From Gemmatimonadota bacterium (GTDB lineage Bacteria > Gemmatimonadota > Gemmatimonadetes > Gemmatimonadales > Gemmatimonadaceae), in contig JARIFA010000003.1 in the NCBI GenBank assembly GCA_031127075.1, positions 1 through 64,000 on the forward strand: 64,000 nt of DNA, given 5' to 3'. How positions within the stretch are numbered: the first letter of the stretch is position 1; each line of letters begins with the position of its first letter. Below the pieces are notes generated by a model that made no database searches, was not told where the DNA came from, and saw nothing but the letters and a program-made list of their open reading frames with translations. A program made the translations under genes and the position numbers. Positions 32,913-41,701 of this stretch are shown one piece after another.

Positions 32913-34169
32913 ATGACCCGGTCTCCGGGTCCCCGGGTGGGCGCGTCGGACTTCCGTCCGGCGCGCCCACCGTCGTTGGCGGACGCCGTCCTGCGGCTTA
33001 TCTGGGACGAGGAACGCATCTCTCGGGCCGACATCGCCCGGCGGACCGGCCTCTCCCGGTCCACCGTCTCTGAAATCGTGGAGACCCTTCTCGCCACCGG
33101 CCTCGTCTCGGAGGCCGGGGTCGGGGACTCGCGTGGCGGGCGCCGCCCGATCGTCCTCGAGTTCCAGGACGCGGCCGGGGTGGTCCTCGGTGTCGACATG
33201 GGGGCGGCGCATGTCGCGGTGATCCTGACCGACCTTCGGGGACGGATCCTCGCCGCCGAGCGGACGGCGCATCCGGTGCAGGGGGATCCGGACGGGGCTC
33301 GGGCGTTCATCCGTCGCCTCGTCGAGACCTGCCTCGCCGCCGTGGGGCCGCTCTCGGCGCGTCGGCTCATCGGCGTCGGGATCGGCGTCCCCAGCCCGGT
33401 GGACGTCCGGCACCCCGATCGGCTCTCGCCGGTCGCGATGCCCGCGTGGGAGGGGCGGCACGGCCTCGACACCCTCCTCGCGAACCTCGGCGTCCCGATC
33501 CTCGTCGACAACGACGCCAACCTGGGCGCGCTCGCCGAACGCTGGTGGGGCGCGGCACAGGGGCTCGATCACTTCGCCTACATCAAGATCGCCACCGGAA
33601 TCGGGGCCGGGCACGTCATCGACGGCCGGATCCACCGCGGGGCGAGCGGCGTGGGTGGCGAGATCGGACACGTCGCGATCGACCCGCGCGGCGAAACCTG
33701 TAACTGCGGGAATCGCGGCTGCCTCACCACCTTCGTCGGGGCGCCCGCGCTGGCGGCACGGATCCAGGCGCTCCGGCCCGTCTATCCGCAGAGCCTCCTT
33801 GCTGACGGTCCGCCGACCGTCGCGCGGCTCGAGGAGGCGGCACGCGCCGACGATCCGCTCGCCCTGCAGGTGATCCACGAGGTCGCCGAGCACCTGGGCG
33901 TCGCGATCGCCGGGATGCTCAACCTCCTCAACCCGGCGGCCGTCATCCTCGGAGGGCGGATCGCCGGCCTCGGGGAGAAACTCATCGCGCCGCTGCGCGC
34001 CACGGCGCTCCGGCGCACCTTCGTGCCGGCCGCAGCCGCGACGGAGATCCGCGCCAGCACGCTCGGCTCCCACGGAATCGCCCTCGGGGCCGCGACCCTC
34101 GTCCTCGACGCCGCGTTGCGCGATCCGCGACTCTTCCGGCCCGTCGCGCGAGCACGAACCGGCGGCTGA
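32913..34169 (+). CDS. ROK-family transcriptional repressor
   Basis: 418 residues. An N-terminal winged helix-turn-helix (about residues 22-66, RADIARRTGLSRSTVSEIV) is followed by a ROK sugar-kinase-like domain with GVDMGAAH (phosphate-binding position), VDNDANLGALAE and GIGAGHVIDG. The zinc motif is C-x-C-G-x2-G-C (CNCGNRGC). Such proteins (NagC/XylR/Mlc group) release DNA when a sugar or sugar phosphate binds. It is encoded behind an inverted repeat that also fronts the oppositely oriented enzyme operon, so it very likely controls both and itself. It ends 3 bp from the convergent symporter gene. Confidence 0.92.
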   Translation: MTRSPGPRVGASDFRPARPPSLADAVLRLIWDEERISRADIARRTGLSRSTVSEIVETLLATGLVSEAGVGDSRGGRRPIVLEFQDAAGVVLGVDMGAAHVAVILTDLRGRILAAERTAHPVQGDPDGARAFIRRLVETCLAAVGPLSARRLIGVGIGVPSPVDVRHPDRLSPVAMPAWEGRHGLDTLLANLGVPILVDNDANLGALAERWWGAAQGLDHFAYIKIATGIGAGHVIDGRIHRGASGVGGEIGHVAIDPRGETCNCGNRGCLTTFVGAPALAARIQALRPVYPQSLLADGPPTVARLEEAARADDPLALQVIHEVAEHLGVAIAGMLNLLNPAAVILGGRIAGLGEKLIAPLRATALRRTFVPAAAATEIRASTLGSHGIALGAATLVLDAALRDPRLFRPVARARTGG

Positions 34170-34172
34170 GCC

Positions 34173-35711
34173 CTAGGCCGCGGCCCGCCGCCGCTCCAGC
34201 TCGGCGCGGACCTCGTAGGCTTTCGCTTCGGTGAGCGGGTATCCCGCCATCACCCAGATGGCGACGCCCGACGCGAGGAAGGGAATCCAGACGTCAGCGA
34301 CGCGCAGGAGGTAGAGCGTCCGCGCCGACTGGGCGCCACCGAGCGCCACGTCGAACCCCGTCGCGTTGAGCACCACCCCGCCGAGCGCCAGCGCGACCGC
34401 CATCCCGACCTTCACGACCCACCAGAAGATCGAGCCGAACATCCCCTCCCGGCGCTGCCGCGTCGCGAGCTCGTCCGTGTCGACGACGTCGGCCATCATC
34501 GCCCCCATCAGGGTGAAGAGGCCGCCGAGTCCGAAGGCGAGGAAGGGCGCCGGGACGAGGAGGAGCCAGGGGCGCGCCGGGTCGTAGCAGACCCATTTGA
34601 GGGCGTAGCCGACCATCGAGAGGGCGGTGGAGACGAAGAAGGCGCGCTGCTTGCCGATCCGCGTCGCGAGCCAGGTGATCAGGGCGATGACGCCGAAGGT
34701 CGAGATGGCGCCGAGGGTGCCGGCGTAGCCGGTGTAGCGCGCGCCGAGCTCCTGGTTCCCGCCGAAGACGTAGTAAATCACCACGTACGACTGGAACGAC
34801 GAGATCATGATGAAGCCGTTGAACACGAGAAAGGTGGCGATGCAGAGCCGGAGATAGGGCCCCGTGCGCAGCGTCGCGGCGAAGCCGCGGAAGAACTCCC
34901 GGGTGTTCCGCTGGACCGCGGCCCACGCCCCCGCCGTCGCCTGTGCCGCTGGCGCCGCGGCGGTCGCCGCCGCCGTCACCATCCGTTCACGCAGGACGAT
35001 GGCGGGGATCACGCCCACCACGCAGGCCACGATCCCCACGCCGATGGCGAGTCCGCGCGCGCCGTCGGCGGGCGTGGGGAACCACGCCGTGTTCGTCATG
35101 ATCCAGAGGAACCAGGGGGAGACGAGGTAGGCGAGCTGCGCGATGAAGTTCTGCACGCCCATCAGCCGCGTGCGCTCGTGGTAGTCCGGCGTCAATTCGT
35201 AGCCGAGGGCGACCCACGGCGTCGCGAAGATCGTGTACCCGACGTAGAAGATCGTCGAGCCGATCGTGAAGTACCAGAAATACCAGAGCTCGCTCTTCCC
35301 GACGGGGAGGAGCCAGAGGGCGATGAAGGAGAGGCCGGAGAAGAGCGCGCCGATGAAGATGTATGGCCGCCGCCGGCCCCACCGTGAGCGCGTCCCGTCG
35401 GAGATGAATCCCATGATGGGATCCGTCAGCGCATCGGTGACGCGGGGGAGGGCGCTGGCGAGCCCGACCAAGGCGGGGTTCATCCCGAAGCCGAGGTTCA
35501 GGATGATGAGCATCCCGCCGATCGCGGCGGCGAGGGTGTTGTTGACGAAGCCGCCGAGGCCGTACGCCACCTTGTGCGCGAACGGGATCCGGTCGGCCTC
35601 CGGCGTCACGTGCCGCGGTGTCTCGGGCCCGGTCGACGGGCCGAGGCGACGGTGCCACGCGGAGAGAGCGACCCGGAAGAGCCCGATGCGTCGCGGCGAG
35701 GACTGGCTCAT
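34173..35711 (-). CDS. GPH-type (glycoside-pentoside-hexuronide) sugar:cation symporter
   Basis: 512 residues with about twelve hydrophobic segments and no signal peptide. The MelB-like signatures are DALTDPIMGFISDGTRSRWGRRRPYI near the start (cation-site Asp residues and the conserved GxxSDxxxxRxGRRRP loop) and MGAMMADVVDTDELATRQRREGMFGS before TM10. It imports oligosaccharides or glycosides with H+ or Na+. It is the last gene of the operon, and its ATG overlaps the GH16 stop (ATGA). It should take up glucans released by the exported GH16 and GH-barrel enzymes for the cytoplasmic GH3 enzyme. Confidence 0.92.
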   Translation of the reverse strand: MSQSSPRRIGLFRVALSAWHRRLGPSTGPETPRHVTPEADRIPFAHKVAYGLGGFVNNTLAAAIGGMLIILNLGFGMNPALVGLASALPRVTDALTDPIMGFISDGTRSRWGRRRPYIFIGALFSGLSFIALWLLPVGKSELWYFWYFTIGSTIFYVGYTIFATPWVALGYELTPDYHERTRLMGVQNFIAQLAYLVSPWFLWIMTNTAWFPTPADGARGLAIGVGIVACVVGVIPAIVLRERMVTAAATAAAPAAQATAGAWAAVQRNTREFFRGFAATLRTGPYLRLCIATFLVFNGFIMISSFQSYVVIYYVFGGNQELGARYTGYAGTLGAISTFGVIALITWLATRIGKQRAFFVSTALSMVGYALKWVCYDPARPWLLLVPAPFLAFGLGGLFTLMGAMMADVVDTDELATRQRREGMFGSIFWWVVKVGMAVALALGGVVLNATGFDVALGGAQSARTLYLLRVADVWIPFLASGVAIWVMAGYPLTEAKAYEVRAELERRRAAA

Positions 35712-36499
35712 CGGATCTCCTGATAGACGCGGACCCAATCCACGAGCAGGGTCTGCGGGAACACGGTCGACCCATCCGGCGGACCGATGAAGTTCCCGCC
35801 CACGGCGAGATTCAGAATGATGAAGAATTCGTGGTCGAAGACCCAATCCCCGGGCTGGTCGCCCTTCGCCACGACGTGGTAGAGGGTATCGTCGAGGTAG
35901 AACCGGATGTCCCGCGGGCTCCAGTCGACGCGGTAGACGTGGAAGTCGGTGTCGAGCCGTCCGTCGAGGAGCGTGTACTTCCGTGTGACCGCCGCGCCCC
36001 CCGAGTAGCCCGGGCCGTGCAAGGACCCGTGCACGATGCTCGGCTCCTGCCCGCGATACTCCATGATGTCGATCTCGCCCGACCGCGGCCAGCCCACGGT
36101 CGGGAAGTTCGCGCCGAGCATCCAGAAGGCGGGCCAGAGCCCCTTGCCCGTCGGCATCCGCATCCGGGCCTCGAAGCGCCCGTAGCGGAACTGCTTCCGC
36201 CCGAGGGTCTTCAGACGCGCGGAGGTGTAGCCGCGATTGAGATACGATTCCTGACGCGCGGTGATGGCCAGGTGACCTTCCCCGTCGAGGGCGGAGTTCG
36301 CCCGCCGATCGGTGTCGAATTCGAGTTGCGCGTTCCCCCAGTCGGTGCCGATGTCCGCGATCCAGACCTGCGGGTCGGGTGCCGCGCCGGCCGCTCCCTC
36401 GAACTCATCCGACCAGACGAGTGAATACTCAGGCTCGGTCGCGCCGGAGCAGGCGGCGAGGAGGAGGCAGAGGCTCAGGAGGGCAGGGCGACGGCGCAC
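35708..36499 (-). CDS. GH16 beta-glucanase lipoprotein (laminarinase-like)
   Basis: 263 residues. The lipobox LLAAC (Cys17) makes it a lipoprotein. The GH16 active-site motif is GEIDIMEY: E142 nucleophile, D144, E147 acid/base. Further family features are LVWSDEFEG at the N-terminus, FRYGRFEARMRMPTGKGLWPAFWML and the C-terminal LVDWVRVYQ strand. The extra Met in the motif (E-I-D-I-M-E) is the beta-bulge form shared by laminarinases and agarases and not by lichenases, so an endo-beta-1,3-glucanase is most likely. It starts 42 bp after the GH3 stop and is coupled to the symporter gene. Confidence 0.9.
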   Translation of the reverse strand: MRRRPALLSLCLLLAACSGATEPEYSLVWSDEFEGAAGAAPDPQVWIADIGTDWGNAQLEFDTDRRANSALDGEGHLAITARQESYLNRGYTSARLKTLGRKQFRYGRFEARMRMPTGKGLWPAFWMLGANFPTVGWPRSGEIDIMEYRGQEPSIVHGSLHGPGYSGGAAVTRKYTLLDGRLDTDFHVYRVDWSPRDIRFYLDDTLYHVVAKGDQPGDWVFDHEFFIILNLAVGGNFIGPPDGSTVFPQTLLVDWVRVYQEIR

Positions 36500-36541
36500 A
36501 GGAGGGCGGGTGAGGGGAAGGGGCAGTGCGCGACGCCGCGC

Positions 36542-38362
36542 TCAGCGCGGCGTGAGGCCGTGGCCACGCGGGAACCGGACGGGCGCCCGCCCGTCAGGCG
36601 CGGGCGCCGTGGCCGGCCAGTCGAGCGGGAGCACACCGGTGAACGGGTGGGCGCCGAACAGGACGTCGGCGACCCCGGCGCCCTCCGAACCCGGCAACCA
36701 GCCCGCGATGAACGCCTGTGACGCGGCCAGTTCGCGGTCCACCAGCAGCGGACGGCCGGAGAGGAGGATCGTGACCACCGGGATCCCCTTGGCCCGGATC
36801 GCCTCGATCGTCGCGAGGTCCTCCGGATGCCGCGTCGCAAGCTCCAACGTGGTGCCGTACGGCTCGAGGTTCACGGTGAAGAGCCCACCGGGAAGAGGCG
36901 GAGTGATCCGCCCCCCCGGACGAATGTCCCCCATCCCCTCGGCGTACGGCATCTCGCCGATCACTACCACCGCCACATCGTGCTGCGTCGGGTCGGCCGC
37001 GGACCCATCCATGCTGAGCGTCGCCGCCGGCGCCACGGCACGGATGCCCTGCCAGATCGACGTCCCGCCGACGATCGCATCGTTCCCGTGCGTCCCCTGC
37101 CACGCGGCGCTGAAGCCGCCGCACTGATGGCTGATGTCGTCGGCGTGCTTGCCCGCGACGAGGATGCGCTGTCCAGCGCGCAGCGGCAGCACGTCGCCCG
37201 CGTGTGCGAGCAGCACCTGCGATCGACGCACCGCCTCGCGCGCCACGGCACGATGCGCGGCGCTCCCGAACGTCTCGCTCTCCGCCCACGGGCGCTCCGC
37301 CGGCCGGACGCGGTCGAGGAGGCCGGCCCGCACCTTCACGCGGAGGATCCGCCGCACCGCATCGTCGATGCGGGCCATCGGGATCGCGCCCGACGCGACG
37401 CCGGCGGCGAGGCCGGTGAGCCGCCGACGCCAATCGGCGGCGCACATCAGCATGTCGACGCCCGCGTTCACCGCGAGCACGATCGCCTGGTCGAGATCGG
37501 CCGCCACCTGATCGACGCCGTCCCAGTCGGAGACGACGAGGCCGCTGAAGCCGAGCCGCTCCTTGAGCACCCCGGTCAGCAGCGCACCGTGCGCGTGGCA
37601 CTTCGTCCCGTTGACGCTGTTGAAGGACACCATCACCGTCTGCACCCCGGCGTGCAGTGCGGCACGGTACGGTGGGAGATGCGTGTGTTCGAGGGCCTCG
37701 GGGGAGAGCGCCGCATCCCCCTGGTCGATCCCCTCCGTCGTCGCGCCATCGCCGATCCAGTGCTTGGCGCAGGCGAGGACGCCATCGTCATCGAGGGTGC
37801 CCTGCATCCCACGCACGAACGCCTCGGCGTACGCGGCGACGAGCGCGGGATCGTCGGAGAAACTCTCGTAGGTGCGGCCCCACTGTACGTTTTGCACGAC
37901 GGCGAGCGTCGGGGCGAAGTTCCAGTCGAGTCCCGTGGCGAGAACCTCGCGCGCGCAGATGCGCGCAAGCCGCTCGATGAGCTCCGGATCCCGGGCCGCC
38001 CCGAGGCCGATGTGATGCGGGAAGATCGTCGCGCCGCGCACGTTGGCGTGGCCGTGCACCGCATCGACCGCGTACAGGAGCGGGATCGCGGCGCGGTCGT
38101 CCGTCGGGTCGGTCGAGGCGGCCCAGAGGGCGTCGTTGAGCGCGACCCAGTCGGCCGGGGTGTTGGCGCCGGGCACCGAGCCCGACCCGCTCAAGACGGC
38201 GCCGAGGTGATACGCGCGGACGTCTTCGGGGGTCGTCGATGCGCGCTCGCTCATCATCATCTGCCCGAGCTTCTCCTCGAGCCGCAGGCGGGCGAGGATC
38301 GCCTCGACGCGCTCCTCGACCGCCGCGGGGGCGGTCGGGCGGGGGAGGGTGGGCGCGCTCAC
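36542..38362 (-). CDS. GH3 beta-glucosidase, cytoplasmic
   Basis: 606 residues from a GTG coupled to the preceding gene (GTGA overlap). It has the two GH3 domains. In the first, AVDAVHGHANV, the substrate-binding KHW (200-202), and the nucleophile D279 in VVSDWDG are clear. In the second, the acid/base region follows AGKHADDISHQCGGF with WQG. Sequence style is that of the exo-1,3/1,4-beta-glucanase group (ExoP/barley ExoI type). No signal peptide is visible, so it probably hydrolyses imported beta-glucooligosaccharides to glucose inside the cell. Confidence 0.9.
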   Translation of the reverse strand: MSAPTLPRPTAPAAVEERVEAILARLRLEEKLGQMMMSERASTTPEDVRAYHLGAVLSGSGSVPGANTPADWVALNDALWAASTDPTDDRAAIPLLYAVDAVHGHANVRGATIFPHHIGLGAARDPELIERLARICAREVLATGLDWNFAPTLAVVQNVQWGRTYESFSDDPALVAAYAEAFVRGMQGTLDDDGVLACAKHWIGDGATTEGIDQGDAALSPEALEHTHLPPYRAALHAGVQTVMVSFNSVNGTKCHAHGALLTGVLKERLGFSGLVVSDWDGVDQVAADLDQAIVLAVNAGVDMLMCAADWRRRLTGLAAGVASGAIPMARIDDAVRRILRVKVRAGLLDRVRPAERPWAESETFGSAAHRAVAREAVRRSQVLLAHAGDVLPLRAGQRILVAGKHADDISHQCGGFSAAWQGTHGNDAIVGGTSIWQGIRAVAPAATLSMDGSAADPTQHDVAVVVIGEMPYAEGMGDIRPGGRITPPLPGGLFTVNLEPYGTTLELATRHPEDLATIEAIRAKGIPVVTILLSGRPLLVDRELAASQAFIAGWLPGSEGAGVADVLFGAHPFTGVLPLDWPATAPAPDGRAPVRFPRGHGLTPR

Positions 38363-41300
38363 CAGGCCACCGTCAGGTAGCTGCGGAGCTCCCACTCGCG
38401 CCCGAGCGGGAAGCCGGGGGCACCTGCGTCGCACACGGTGTCGCCGGCGGCATTCGTCGTGGTCGTCGGGCAGTAGCGCGGGGAGTAGCGATCGAGGGTC
38501 CGCCAGGTGCCGCGGATCCCGAACTTCGTCTCGGGGAGGTCGAACCACTGCGGCTTGCCGAAGACGTAGGCGACGTCGGCCATCAGCTGCGTCGGGAAGG
38601 TGAGGTTGAAGTCGCGATGGTAGTCGTAGGGCCCGAAGTCGTTGAACTTGGCGGCACCGATGATCTTGAGCGGGCCCGAGACGAGCCGCAGGTCGCCACC
38701 GGCGCGCGTGACCAGCCGCTGGCTGTCGCCATTCGGTTCGGCCTTCCCGCCGTACGCGTTCACGATGAAGCGGAGGTCGCGGCCCACGCGGGCGATGGTG
38801 CGCGCCCGGATCTCCCAGAGGTCGCGCCCCGGCGTCGAGGCGGGGAAGGCGAATGGGGTGCGGCCGTCGGCGAGGATGCCGATCGCCGCATCCATCCCCG
38901 TCGGCATGTGCTTGTACGTGTAGGCGACGCTCGCCGCGAAGCGTGCGTCCTCGCGGACGTCATTGTCCCACTGATACATCCAGGTCGCGGGCGTCGGATC
39001 CCACGTCAGCAAGAGCTCGCCCGCCGCCATCTCCCGGTTCGCCCGCACGACAAACGGGTCACGCAGTACGTTCCGCAGGCGCGCCGGGGCGGGGGCGCCA
39101 CGCGGGATCGGCCCCACGAGCGGCTGCTGCACGAGAATGTTCGGGGCGATCTGCAGGTTGCCGATGGAATAGGTCAGCCCGGTCATCGCGTTCCACTGAT
39201 TGCTCATCCCCGTGTCGCGGAGCCACCACCCGGTGAAGGTCTGCACCGCGGTGGGCCCGCCATCGGCCACGAGCCCCATCAGGGCGCCCTGCGCATACCA
39301 GTTCACGCGACCGCGAGAGAACGACAGCTTCGCCTTCGCGCCGAACGCATCGCTCGGCCGGATCTCGTCGCCGAGCACCTGGTAGCTCCCGGGTGCGCCC
39401 TCGACGCGCTGGAAGGTCTCGCCGACGCGCGTGGACCCCGCCCAGATGCCACCGACGTCGACGCCCACGCCGAGCAGGGTGGTGGCGAGGTGCAGGGAGA
39501 GGCGCCGCGTGGGCGGCAGCGGGATCGCGAGAGAGCTCGTCGTCGCGCCGGCCGGGATGCGCGCGAGGTCCTCGTGGTAGAGGCCCGTGACATCGATGCC
39601 GGCGATGCGCCGCCGGTACTTGAAGAGCGCGGCGGGGTTGGCGCCCCACCAGAGCTCTGGGCCGATCGCGACCTTCAGGCCCTCGAGGGCGCGCTTCCCG
39701 GCGATCTCCATGCCGAGCGGTGCCACCGCATTGTAGGTGTCGATGTTCCGGCCGTAGTTCGCTTCGCGATAGACGCCGAAGAAGTCGCCCTCGTAGCCCC
39801 AGTGGTAGTGGCCCGAGCGATTGAACGCCTCGAGACGGAAGTTGCGGGCGTCCCAGGTGACGTGCGCGCGGTACACCTTGAGCCGCTCCAGGCCATCGGT
39901 CGCGACGCCGCCGCCGGAGGTCAGCGCGAGCGTCCGTGAGCGGCCGCGGTTCTCGTAGAAGATCTCGTCAATCGGGTTTTCAGGGACGTGGCCGAGCACG
40001 TTCACCGCGAGGGTGGCCTGCAGGCGCTCCGAGGGCTTGGCCTCGAGCTCGACGAAGTACGACTCCATCCGGTCAAAGCCCCGGAAGGCGGGGCGGTCGG
40101 TGGGGCTCGGTGTGTCGGCGCTGGGTGTCCGGATCGCGGAGCCGCCCGTCGCGAAGTTCGTGAGCTCGAGCCGCATCCCCTTCAGGCGGAGGGGGGCCGA
40201 TTCCGCGCCGGCGCCGGCGCGCTCGGCACGCGCCTGCGCGGTGAGCGCGCCGGGGTCGATGGCCGCGAACTGTGCCCGCAGCGAGGCGCGCGTCGTCCCC
40301 GGCGCGTAGGGGTCGAGGGCGTGGATGCGCTGCAGCGCATAGTAGGCGGCGCGCGGGTACAGGTCGAAGAGCCCGCGGGTATCCGGTGGCCCCTTGGCCA
40401 CGATGCCCCACCACTCTTCATTCATGTTGTTCTCGCCGCGCACGAAATCGTGCGGGTAGGCGTCCGCGGGCCACGAGGCATTGACGTCGTGGATGTCGAG
40501 TCGCGATTCCTGGCCGAACTTCCACCAGCCGTCGCTCCACTGGAAGGTGAAGCCGCCGATCGCATTCCCGGGACGTCCCTGACCGGCGGCGTGCCCGTAG
40601 ATCTCCTCCCACTGCGAGATGAGATAGCGCGCCTGCGCCTCCTGATCTTCGCGTCCCTCCCGCTCGTTCCACGCGTCCGCGCCGAACTCGGTGAAGAGGA
40701 CCGGGATCCCGAGCTTCGCCTCGACCACGTCGAAGAAGTCGCGGAAGGAGGCGCCGCGATAGACGTTCGATCCGAGGATGTCGATCCCCTTCGCCTCCTG
40801 CGCGATGAGATCGATGTACTGCAGGTCGCCGTTGGCGTAGGCCACCGGATGCGCCGGGTCCGCCGCCTTCACGGCGCGCGCGACTTCGCCGACGAGCGAG
40901 TAGAGATAGCGCGCCCGGGCCGCGTCCCGCTCACCGACCGGGAGCGCCTCGGTCTCGGCTGAGCGCCAGCTCAGGCCGTAGTTGTTCTCGTTGCCGAGGA
41001 GCCAGAGGAGGAGGCCCGGCGTCCCGCGGAATTCCTGGACCAGCGCCATCACCTCGGCGGTGATCGCCGCCCGGACGCGTGGGTTGGAGTAGTCGGTCTG
41101 CGGCTGGTAAACGCCGTCGATCGTGACGCCGTAGCGTCCCAGCGCGTGGTTCAGGACCGTGTGGATCCCGTACGTCTCATAGATGTACTTGATCCAGCGC
41201 GGCGGGATGCCGGCGTAGACGCGGATCGCGTTGCCCCCCATCCGCCGGACGAGGGACATCTCCCGCTCGAGCGCCTCGATGATGAAGGCATCCGGCTGGG

Positions 41301-41517
41301 TCCAGAGCGCGTACGCGTAGTTCTCCCCAATCGGGATGTAGTCCCAGTTGACGCCGTTGATCATCAGGGGGCGTCCCCCGACGGTGAGCCGGAGTCCGGT
41401 CGAGTCACGGACGACGCGCACTGGCGCGTCCGGGGACTGCGCCGACGACGGCCGGGGGATCGCCCCCACCGCCAGACTGCCGACCAACAGGAACCGCCGC
41501 GCCAGATGCGACCACAT
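38359..41517 (-). CDS. Glycoside hydrolase (clan GH-A) fused to an outer-membrane beta-barrel
   Basis: 1052 residues; GGAGG (41525-41529) precedes the ATG. The signal peptide ends near PSSAQ. Residues about 32-430 are a GH2-like (beta/alpha)8 catalytic domain: INGVNWDYIPIGENYAY at the start, acid/base E177 in LLGNENN, nucleophile E277 in LFTEFGAD, and an aromatic FQWSDGWW loop. From about residue 440 the protein changes to ~600 residues of alternating amphipathic strands with Tyr/Trp girdles (for example YFVELEAKP, HYHWGYEGDFFGVYREANYG) and ends in YLTVAW, a barrel-type C-terminal signal. The enzyme should therefore be tethered to, or sit over, its own outer-membrane barrel. It is first in the minus-strand operon, with GH3, GH16 and symporter downstream. 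Substrate is inferred as a beta-glucan from context. Confidence 0.8.
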   Translation of the reverse strand: MWSHLARRFLLVGSLAVGAIPRPSSAQSPDAPVRVVRDSTGLRLTVGGRPLMINGVNWDYIPIGENYAYALWTQPDAFIIEALEREMSLVRRMGGNAIRVYAGIPPRWIKYIYETYGIHTVLNHALGRYGVTIDGVYQPQTDYSNPRVRAAITAEVMALVQEFRGTPGLLLWLLGNENNYGLSWRSAETEALPVGERDAARARYLYSLVGEVARAVKAADPAHPVAYANGDLQYIDLIAQEAKGIDILGSNVYRGASFRDFFDVVEAKLGIPVLFTEFGADAWNEREGREDQEAQARYLISQWEEIYGHAAGQGRPGNAIGGFTFQWSDGWWKFGQESRLDIHDVNASWPADAYPHDFVRGENNMNEEWWGIVAKGPPDTRGLFDLYPRAAYYALQRIHALDPYAPGTTRASLRAQFAAIDPGALTAQARAERAGAGAESAPLRLKGMRLELTNFATGGSAIRTPSADTPSPTDRPAFRGFDRMESYFVELEAKPSERLQATLAVNVLGHVPENPIDEIFYENRGRSRTLALTSGGGVATDGLERLKVYRAHVTWDARNFRLEAFNRSGHYHWGYEGDFFGVYREANYGRNIDTYNAVAPLGMEIAGKRALEGLKVAIGPELWWGANPAALFKYRRRIAGIDVTGLYHEDLARIPAGATTSSLAIPLPPTRRLSLHLATTLLGVGVDVGGIWAGSTRVGETFQRVEGAPGSYQVLGDEIRPSDAFGAKAKLSFSRGRVNWYAQGALMGLVADGGPTAVQTFTGWWLRDTGMSNQWNAMTGLTYSIGNLQIAPNILVQQPLVGPIPRGAPAPARLRNVLRDPFVVRANREMAAGELLLTWDPTPATWMYQWDNDVREDARFAASVAYTYKHMPTGMDAAIGILADGRTPFAFPASTPGRDLWEIRARTIARVGRDLRFIVNAYGGKAEPNGDSQRLVTRAGGDLRLVSGPLKIIGAAKFNDFGPYDYHRDFNLTFPTQLMADVAYVFGKPQWFDLPETKFGIRGTWRTLDRYSPRYCPTTTTNAAGDTVCDAGAPGFPLGREWELRSYLTVAW

Positions 41518-41560
41518 GGGGGGACCTCCGCGCGCACGCGGGGGAGGGGAGATGGCAGGC

Positions 41561-41608
41561 TTTGTTCGGTAAGGGAACAAAGTGCAACCGGGCCTCGGAG
41601 CCCGTCAA
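41561..41608 (-). promoter_or_regulatory. Promoter and operator of the GH operon
   Basis: On the minus strand TTGACG (41608-41603) is followed 21 bp later by the inverted repeat TTTGTTC-N7-GAACAAA (41581-41561). The arms extend to 9 bp with one mismatch (C41560 pairs with G41582). This matches the operator at 29346-29366 in sequence, arm length and distance from the -35 box. The operator lies 44 bp upstream of the ATG at 41517. Confidence 0.75.
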
Positions 41609-41701
41609 GATGACGCGGGGACCATCCGCCCGTTCCGCGTCGCCGTGCCATCGGGTAGAATCTACGGCGTATGATGCGCTTGCTTACGTCCTGTTGATCT
41701 G

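Noticed and set aside
41518-41580. Longer N-terminus of the GH-barrel protein from a TTG at 41580
   Set aside because: The extension would translate the operator itself; the ATG at 41517 has a strong GGAGG and opens into a signal peptide.
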